Assembly: GCA_903857495.1 (NCBI GenBank)
Contig: CAIOFF010000059.1
Location: forward strand, 62,001 to 126,000
DNA length: 64,000 nt
Reading direction: 5' to 3'
Source: an uncultured Holophagaceae bacterium
Lineage (GTDB): Bacteria; Acidobacteriota; Holophagae; Holophagales; Holophagaceae
Below are positions 59,352 to 64,000 of the stretch, piece by piece (within the stretch, counting starts at the first letter, position 1; each line of letters starts with the position of its first letter). Under the pieces are notes generated by a model. It was not told the DNA's origin. It saw nothing but the letters and a program-made list of their open reading frames with translations, and did not search any database. A program made the translations under genes and the position numbers.

Positions 59352-60107
59352 TCATCCCGTGTACCCCCGCACCAGGGAGCCCACGATGAGGTACCAGCCG
59401 TCCACCAGCACGAACAGCAGCACCTTGAAGGGCAGCGAGATCACCACCGGCGGCAGCATCATCATGCCCATGCTGAGCAGGATGCTCGCCACCACCATGT
59501 CCACCACCAGGAAGGGCAGGAAGATCATGAAGCCGATCTCGAAGGCGGTCTTCAGCTCACTGATGAGGAAGGCCGGCAGCAGGCACTCCATGGGCACGTC
59601 GGCCTTGGTCTTGGGCGCCGGGGCCTTGGCGATCCGCAGGAAGAGGCCCAGGTCCTTCTTCCGCGTGTGGCGCAGCATGAACACCTTCAGCGGCGCCCCG
59701 GTGCGCTCCAGGGCCTGCTCGGTGGTCAGCTCGTTGCGCTGCAGGGGCTGCAGGGCAGTGGTGTTAATCTCCCGCGCCGTGGGCGCCATGATGAAGAAGG
59801 TGAGCACCAGCGAGAGGCTGATGAGTACCTGGTTCGAGGGGGTCTGCTGCGTGCCGAGCCCCTGGCGGAGGAAGTGCATCACCACGGCGATGCGGGTGAA
59901 GCTCGTGGCGGTCATGAGGATGGTCGGCGCCAGGGAGAGGACGCTGAGGAGCAGCACGGCCTGGAGGCTGGTGCTGAGGGCCGGCCCCGAGGGGGTCTTG
60001 CTGAAGTCCACGGTCACCGAGGGCAGCGGGGCCGCAGGCTGGGCGCAGAGGCTGGCCGTCGCCAGGAGCAGCAGGACCACCGGCAGCCAGCGCAGCAGGC
60101 GGCTCAC
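59352..60107 (-). CDS. fliP: Flagellar export gate protein FliP
   Basis: A 251-residue protein with a cleavable signal peptide (LLRWLPVVLLLLATASLCA) and four membrane helices. LAPTILMTATSFTRIAVVMH and LRQGLGTQQTPSNQVLI are hallmark segments, as are ISELKTAFEIGFMIFLPFL and MVVASILLSMGMMMLPP. Five copies form the core of the export gate. GTG start overlaps the fliO stop (GTGA). Confidence 0.96.
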   Translation of the reverse strand: MSRLLRWLPVVLLLLATASLCAQPAAPLPSVTVDFSKTPSGPALSTSLQAVLLLSVLSLAPTILMTATSFTRIAVVMHFLRQGLGTQQTPSNQVLISLSLVLTFFIMAPTAREINTTALQPLQRNELTTEQALERTGAPLKVFMLRHTRKKDLGLFLRIAKAPAPKTKADVPMECLLPAFLISELKTAFEIGFMIFLPFLVVDMVVASILLSMGMMMLPPVVISLPFKVLLFVLVDGWYLIVGSLVRGYTG

Positions 60108-60634
60108 CGGCCACCCCCGCCCTGCTTGAGGAGCGCCTCCATCTCCTTCACCGGCACCGGGCGGCCCAGGTCCACCTGCCGGGACAGAGCCTCGTCGAAG
60201 GTGCCGGGCTCGCCCCGGTCGCCGGGATCCAGTCGGGAGAGCAGGCTGATGCTCTGGGGGGTCAGGGCCAGGAGGAAGCGCTCGCCCTCAACATCAAGGA
60301 TGGACACGAAGCGCCGGTCGCCCAGGGCCAGGGTCTCCTCGACCCGCAACTTCCCGCCCCCGCCGCCGGGCAGGCGACCGCGACCGTATTTCTTCAGGCC
60401 CCAGAGGCTGGCGCCCGCCAGGCCCAGCACCAGGACCAGGGAACCGAAGGCCCGCCAGCCCGAGGCCGGAGCCTCCGGAGTCTGGGCCGGCGTCGGTTTT
60501 CCGTCCTCGAGCGTCAAGGGAGCCTGCAGTTCCTTCTCGGAGGCCGTGGGCGGCAGGGGCGCCGGCGTCGAGCCCTGGGCCCCAAGAGCCAGGCCCGCCA
60601 GCAATCCAAAGAACAGCACCATCCGTCGCAGCAC
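60104..60634 (-). CDS. fliO: Flagellar biosynthesis protein FliO
   Basis: A 176-residue protein: a signal or first helix (MVLFFGLLAGLALGA), a Pro-rich periplasmic part, one membrane helix (GSLVLVLGLAGASLWGL) and a cytoplasmic beta domain with LRVEETLALGDRRFVSILDV, typical FliO. It assists FliP assembly. GTG at 60634 has GGGAG at good spacing; ATG 60622 is possible. It heads the fliO-P-Q-R-flhB run. Confidence 0.85.
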   Translation of the reverse strand: MLRRMVLFFGLLAGLALGAQGSTPAPLPPTASEKELQAPLTLEDGKPTPAQTPEAPASGWRAFGSLVLVLGLAGASLWGLKKYGRGRLPGGGGGKLRVEETLALGDRRFVSILDVEGERFLLALTPQSISLLSRLDPGDRGEPGTFDEALSRQVDLGRPVPVKEMEALLKQGGGGR

Positions 60635-60710
60635 GACAAACTCCCGACACAGGCAGGGAGTAGGGCGAGAGGGATGCCAGACTGGCGACCGGGCGGTCGG
60701 GGTGCCAGTT

Positions 60711-61562
60711 CTAGGCTGGATGCGGCAGGCGCACGTCGAACAGCACCTTCCAGGCCCCGGCCTCCAGGGTCCAGATGCGCAGGAAGCTCGCCGCACCCCC
60801 CGGGACCGAGGCCCGAGCCTCGCCGCAGGTCCAGGCCAGATCTCCGCTGGGAGCCACCTGGACCTGGGCGGGCTCCCACCGGCTTCCCGCGGGCTCCTTC
60901 GCCAGCAACGCCCCGATGGCCGGCTCTCCCCGGGCCGGGGCAGCCCCCGGGCGGAGGATGCGGGCGTCCCGGGCCAGCCAGGGGACCAGCCCCGCCCCGC
61001 CCCGCTCGGCCCAGGCCAACGCCAGGGCTGCTTCCACCTGGCGGAGGGTCCGGGCCCCTCCAATCGGGTCCCCCGCGGACAGGGTCGGTTTGAGGGCTGC
61101 CCCGGCCGGAGCCGCGAAGGGCTCGATGGGCTTCTCGGGAGCCGCGTGCGACACGCCGATGTCCGCCACCACCTTCCAGCCGCCGGTGGCCTGCCGCTGC
61201 CAGAGCGAGAGGAAGTGGCCATGGACCAGGGCTGGAGTTCCCGGCTTGGTGGCGTAGGTCCAGGGACCGAAGCTCCAGGCCAGGTCGGCGGACGCGGCCA
61301 GGCCCATGGCCTCCGGGTACCAGGCCAGGTGCCCGGGGTCCGCCGGAGCGGTCCCGTAGGCCTCCTGGACCGATGTCATCCGGGGCGTGAAGACCCGGGC
61401 ATCCTCCACCAGCCAGGCCAGAAAGGCCGCCCGGATGCCCGCTTGGGAGGCCTGCCGGGCGAAGGCCAGCTCCGCCTGGAGCACCGGTTCCAGCGCCCGA
61501 GTTTGGGCTCCGGCCACCGCGACCAGCGAAAAGGCCACAGGAGCCAGCAGCAGGCGGACCAT
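60711..61562 (-). CDS. Exported protein with two SnoaL/DUF4440-like domains
   Basis: A 283-residue protein with signal peptide MVRLLLAPVAFSLVAVAGAQ. Two similar alpha/beta cone domains follow, each with a helix plus DLAWSFGPW / DLAWTCGEA strand and a terminal GGWKVVADI / GAWKVLFDV strand. These features fit the NTF2-like SnoaL or DUF4440 superfamily. No catalytic set is evident. ATG at 61562 follows GGAGG. It is 76 bases upstream of fliO and may not belong with it. Confidence 0.7.
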   Translation of the reverse strand: MVRLLLAPVAFSLVAVAGAQTRALEPVLQAELAFARQASQAGIRAAFLAWLVEDARVFTPRMTSVQEAYGTAPADPGHLAWYPEAMGLAASADLAWSFGPWTYATKPGTPALVHGHFLSLWQRQATGGWKVVADIGVSHAAPEKPIEPFAAPAGAALKPTLSAGDPIGGARTLRQVEAALALAWAERGGAGLVPWLARDARILRPGAAPARGEPAIGALLAKEPAGSRWEPAQVQVAPSGDLAWTCGEARASVPGGAASFLRIWTLEAGAWKVLFDVRLPHPA

Positions 61563-61719
61563 GGGCAGCCTCCGGGAAACCGCCACCCTACCACCGTTGC
61601 GGCCCCCTCGGGCAGGGCGTAGGGTTGAACTCTTGCGCCCCAGGAGTCGCCATGATCGCCTTCCAGCTCACCGTGAGGTGCCGCGTCCGCACCACGGACG
61701 AGGATGCCGGGAGCTTCGC

Positions 61720-62268
61720 GTGATTGCGGGTGTGGTGCTGGCAGCGGGTTCCGGCCGGCGCATGGGGGGACCCAAGGCCCTGCTGGAGCTCGACGGGGAG
61801 TCCCTGCTGCAGAGGGCGGCGCGCCTTCTCGCCGAGGCCGGATGCAGCCCGATCTTCGCCGTGGTCGGGGACTGGGACCCGGGCGACGTGGACGCGTTCC
61901 TGGTAATCAATGCCGAAGCGGCCGAGGGCATGGCCAGCTCCATCCGGGTGGGCCTGCGCGCCCTGCCGAAGGCGGCCCCCGCCGCGCTCTTCCTCACCGT
62001 GGACCAGCCCGCGGTGGATGCACCCCTGCTGCGCCGCCTCCTGGCCCTGGCCGCGACGGATCCGGACCGCCCCGCCGCCTGCGGCTACGGCGAGACCCTG
62101 GGCATTCCCGCCGTGGTGCCCCGGCGCCTCTTTCCCGACCTGCTCGGTCTGCAGGGCGACCGGGGCGCCAAGGCCGTCCTCCTGCGGGAACAGGCAGCGG
62201 TTCTGCCCTTCCCGGAGGGCCTCGTGGACCTGGACACCCCCGAAGACCTGGACCGCCTCAGGCGCTGA
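61720..62268 (+). CDS. MocA/MobA-like nucleotidyltransferase
   Basis: A 182-residue protein with the NTP-transferase signature VVLAAGSGRRMGGPKALLELDG and later LTVDQPAVDAPLLRRLL, the metal Asp. The pattern fits molybdenum cofactor cytidylyltransferase (MocA), with MobA guanylyltransferase as an alternative. The start is GTG with GGGAG upstream. It is separate from mobB at 20.7 kb, and its 3' end overlaps the convergent HxlR regulator gene by 11 bases. Confidence 0.82.
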   Translation: MIAGVVLAAGSGRRMGGPKALLELDGESLLQRAARLLAEAGCSPIFAVVGDWDPGDVDAFLVINAEAAEGMASSIRVGLRALPKAAPAALFLTVDQPAVDAPLLRRLLALAATDPDRPAACGYGETLGIPAVVPRRLFPDLLGLQGDRGAKAVLLREQAAVLPFPEGLVDLDTPEDLDRLRR

Positions 62269-62656
62269 GGGCAGGCTTCTTCTGGGCGTGGTCGTAGCGC
62301 TTGCGGGCGTGTTCGAGCTCGCCGAGGTGCGCCCCTGCCCAGTCACACAGGGCGCGCATGGGCTCGATGAGGGTGTGCCCCAGCGGCGTCAGCTCATACT
62401 CCGTGCGCGGCGGGACTTCCGGGTAGACGTGGCGGGTCACCAGGCCATCCCGCTCCAGCTTCCGCAGGGTCTGGGTGAGCATCTTCTGGCTGATGCCGCC
62501 CACCTGGCGGTGCAGCTCGCCGTAGCGCTGCCGCCCGCGCGAGAGCAGGTAGATGAGCAGGGTGGTCCACTTGTCCGCGATGAGGTCCAGGGCCTGCCGG
62601 GTCGGGCACTGGGCACTGAAGACGTTGGGGGCCAGGGAACAGGCTTTGCGAACCAT
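62258..62656 (-). CDS. HxlR-family transcriptional regulator
   Basis: A 132-residue winged-helix protein. CPTRQALDLIADKWTTLLIY, RYGELHRQVGGISQKML and TQTLRKLERDGLVTR are the HxlR signature. The Cys of CPTRQALDLI aligns with the redox-sensing Cys of YodB/HypR in Bacillus. ATG at 62656 follows GGAAGGTAGG; a TTG at 62674 is less likely. It is divergent from a flavodoxin-like reductase, thioredoxin and nitroreductase, the typical target set of such regulators. Confidence 0.9.
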   Translation of the reverse strand: MVRKACSLAPNVFSAQCPTRQALDLIADKWTTLLIYLLSRGRQRYGELHRQVGGISQKMLTQTLRKLERDGLVTRHVYPEVPPRTEYELTPLGHTLIEPMRALCDWAGAHLGELEHARKRYDHAQKKPALSA

Positions 62657-62658
62657 TG

Positions 62659-62691
62659 GGTGCCTACCTTCCAAAAAGGTGCCTACTTTCC
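62659..62691. promoter_or_regulatory. Two direct repeats, probable HxlR operator
   Basis: GGTGCCTACCTTCC (62659-62672) and GGTGCCTACTTTCC (62678-62691) differ by one base and have a 19-base period. They lie just upstream of the HxlR start codon, the first covering its ribosome-binding site, in the divergent region toward the reductase gene. Repeat identity is seen; regulator binding is inferred. Confidence 0.6.
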
Positions 62692-62757
62692 TTCTGATCG
62701 TAACCTTCTAGAGTCTGGAATACGGGCCGGATGATTGCAAGCCCGACAGGAGCAGCC

Positions 62758-63309
62758 ATGACCCAGATCAGCATCGTGTTCCACAGCGGCTACGGCCACA
62801 CCAAGGTTCTCGCCGAGCAGGTGAAAGCCGGCGCCGACCAGGTGCCCGGCACCGAGACCCGCCTCATCCCCGTGGAGGAAGTGGACGCCCACTGGGCGGA
62901 CCTGGAGGCCTCGGACGCCATCATCTTCGGCAGCCCCACCTACATGGGCAGCGTCAGCGGCCCCTTCAAGAGCTTCATGGACGCCAGCTCGAAGCCCTGG
63001 TTCGAGCAGAAGTGGAAGGACAAAGTGGCCGCCGGCTTCACCATCAGCAGCAGCCCCAGCGGTGACAAGCTGAACACCCTCCAAACCCTGATGATCTTCG
63101 GCATGCAGCACGGCATGATCTGGGTCGGCACGGCGGAGTTGCCGGGCGGCGAGGGCGGCATCAACCGCCTGGGCAGCATGACCGGCGTCATGGCCCAGGC
63201 GGGCCAGGTCCCCCCGGAGGTCGAGCCCAACGAGGCTGACCGCAAGACCGGGCAGGTCTTCGGCCGCCGGGTGGCCCAGGCCGCAGCCCGCTGGCAGCGG
63301 GGCGCCTGA
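62758..63309 (+). CDS. Flavodoxin/WrbA-like NAD(P)H-dependent oxidoreductase
   Basis: A 183-residue flavoprotein. VFHSGYGHTKVLAEQVKAGA is the FMN phosphate loop; DAIIFGSPTYMGSVSGPFKS and a GTAELPGGEGGINR region fit WrbA-like NAD(P)H:quinone oxidoreductases or related flavodoxin-family reductases. Probably detoxifies quinones by two-electron reduction. ATG at 62758 follows CAGGAG. It is divergent from hxlR and is followed by trx and a nitroreductase. Confidence 0.87.
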   Translation: MTQISIVFHSGYGHTKVLAEQVKAGADQVPGTETRLIPVEEVDAHWADLEASDAIIFGSPTYMGSVSGPFKSFMDASSKPWFEQKWKDKVAAGFTISSSPSGDKLNTLQTLMIFGMQHGMIWVGTAELPGGEGGINRLGSMTGVMAQAGQVPPEVEPNEADRKTGQVFGRRVAQAAARWQRGA

Positions 63310-63381
63310 GGCCCTCTGGCTGTCGTGACGCCGATCGGGCCCCGAATCCGTTACCCTGAGGACCGCCACAGGAGTCCCTCC

Positions 63382-63702
63382 ATGTCCGCTCTCATCCATG
63401 ACCTCACCGACAAGACCTTCGCCCAGGCCGTCGCCACCGGCCTTACCGTGGTGGACTTCTGGGCGCCCTGGTGCGCCCCCTGCCGCGAGCTGGCCCCCCT
63501 CACCGAGGCCCTGGCCGCGGAGCTCAAGGGCCAGGTCACCTTCGCCAAGCTGAATGTGGATGACTACACGCCCCTCTCCGAGCAGTACGACGTGCTGAGC
63601 ATGCCGACCCTCGTGATCTTCAAGGACGGCGAGGCCCTGGACCGCATCGTGGGCACCCTGCCCCTCGACCAGCTCCGGGTCCGCATCCAGAAGTCCCTCT
63701 AA
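63382..63702 (+). CDS. Thioredoxin
   Basis: A 106-residue thioredoxin with the active site FWAPWCAPCREL, the standard LNVDDYTPLSEQYDVLSMPT and cis-Pro. CAGGAG precedes the ATG at 63382. It lies between the flavodoxin-like reductase and the nitroreductase and probably belongs to the same HxlR-controlled group. The CAPC dipeptide is unusual compared with CGPC and may shift redox potential. Confidence 0.94.
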   Translation: MSALIHDLTDKTFAQAVATGLTVVDFWAPWCAPCRELAPLTEALAAELKGQVTFAKLNVDDYTPLSEQYDVLSMPTLVIFKDGEALDRIVGTLPLDQLRVRIQKSL

Positions 63703-63729
63703 CCTCCTCCCGACCGCTTTGAGGCACCC

Positions 63730-64000
63730 ATGACCACCCTCTCCGGCGAAAGCCTCCTCGAGCAGCTCAACTGGCGCTACGCCACCAAGAAGTTCGATAC
63801 GACACGGCAGATCTCTGCAGCAGACTGGGCCGTGATCGAGCAGGCGCTGGTCCTGTCGCCCTCCAGCTACGGCCTGCAGCCCTGGAAGTTCCTCGTGGTG
63901 ACGGACCCCGCCCTCAAGGCCAAGCTCCGCCCTGCCACCTGGAACCAGGCCCAGGTGGAGGACTGCAGCCACTACGTCATCCTCACCGCCAAGCAGGACC
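63730..64000 (+). CDS. Nitroreductase family protein (partial, cut by window end)
   Basis: The reading frame opens at ATG 63730 and runs to the end of the window (90 codons visible). MTTLSGESLLEQLNWRYATK followed by KFDTTRQ and SPSSYGLQPWKFLVV matches the FMN-binding N-terminal half of NfsB-like nitroreductases, NAD(P)H-dependent enzymes that reduce nitro compounds and quinones. The C-terminal half is outside the window. It follows the thioredoxin gene by 27 bases on the same strand. Confidence 0.85.
   Translation, partial: MTTLSGESLLEQLNWRYATKKFDTTRQISAADWAVIEQALVLSPSSYGLQPWKFLVVTDPALKAKLRPATWNQAQVEDCSHYVILTAKQD

Noticed and set aside
1-64000. tRNA or rRNA genes, prophage or integrative element
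   Set aside because: No cloverleaf T-loop pattern, rRNA segments, integrase, transposase or attachment repeats were noticed by eye; a tRNAscan or ISfinder search would settle it.

Overview
The window is a stretch of ordinary, gene-dense chromosome from a high-GC, Gram-negative, motile bacterium. The combination of bacillithiol genes (BshC, BshB1), a MqnP-type prenyltransferase (menaquinone rather than ubiquinone), a Kdo-kinase-like protein (lipopolysaccharide), the FliOPQR-FlhB flagellar export set, DUF4388 and many TPR proteins fits Acidobacteriota, class Holophagae (Geothrix/Holophaga-like). That placement is an inference from gene content. I see no tRNA or rRNA gene, CRISPR array, transposase, integrase or prophage gene. 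No stretch longer than about 250 bases lacks a gene.

Layout. 1-5.3 kb: two pirins divergent from a universal stress protein, then RDD, PaaI-type thioesterase and GNAT genes, and a convergent glutaryl-CoA dehydrogenase. 5.3-9.3 kb: leftward unit DUF1844, TPR/zinc-ribbon membrane protein, DUF4388 protein, thymidine kinase. 9.4-14.7 kb: a secreted TPR protein, then leftward metG, a small SRPBCC-like gene and xth, then tag and a cyclophilin. 14.8-20.2 kb: a KimA-like potassium transporter divergent from kdpDE, with no kdpFABC in view. 20.2-28.6 kb: CDGSH protein, mobB-mqnP, M23 peptidase-bactofilin, ruvB, FHA-GAF histidine kinase-ispF, a lipoprotein, ferredoxin and hydrolase. 28.6-38.6 kb: a long leftward run of housekeeping genes (ALDH, pta, purN, nnr, tsaE, rmuC, HNH, pepA, HU/IHF, CsgG-like). 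38.7-40.9 kb: a STAS / REC-PP2C-ATPase partner-switch pair plus a tiny basic protein. 40.9-45.6 kb: a compact BshC with BshB1 between unknown genes. 45.7-51.9 kb: tilS-ftsH-folP-glmM-ftsW-like. 51.9-54.6 kb: a DUF2344 protein, a Kdo-kinase-like gene and a secreted cyclophilin. 54.6-60.6 kb: fliO-P-Q-R-flhB followed on the same strand by a SHOCT-tailed response regulator and a TPR protein. 60.7-64 kb: a SnoaL-like secreted protein, a MocA-like transferase, and an HxlR regulator divergent from a flavodoxin-like reductase, thioredoxin and a nitroreductase cut by the window edge.

Most genes are tightly packed, with ATGA, GTGA or TGATG stop/start overlaps that indicate translational coupling, and GTG or TTG starts are frequent. 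The clearest regulatory modules are KimA/KdpDE (potassium), STAS/PP2C (partner switching) and HxlR/flavodoxin/Trx/nitroreductase (probable electrophile or thiol stress). No wholly new system is evident. The KimA-KdpDE pairing, the partner-switch locus with its small third gene and the SHOCT regulator attached to the flagellar run are the strongest leads.
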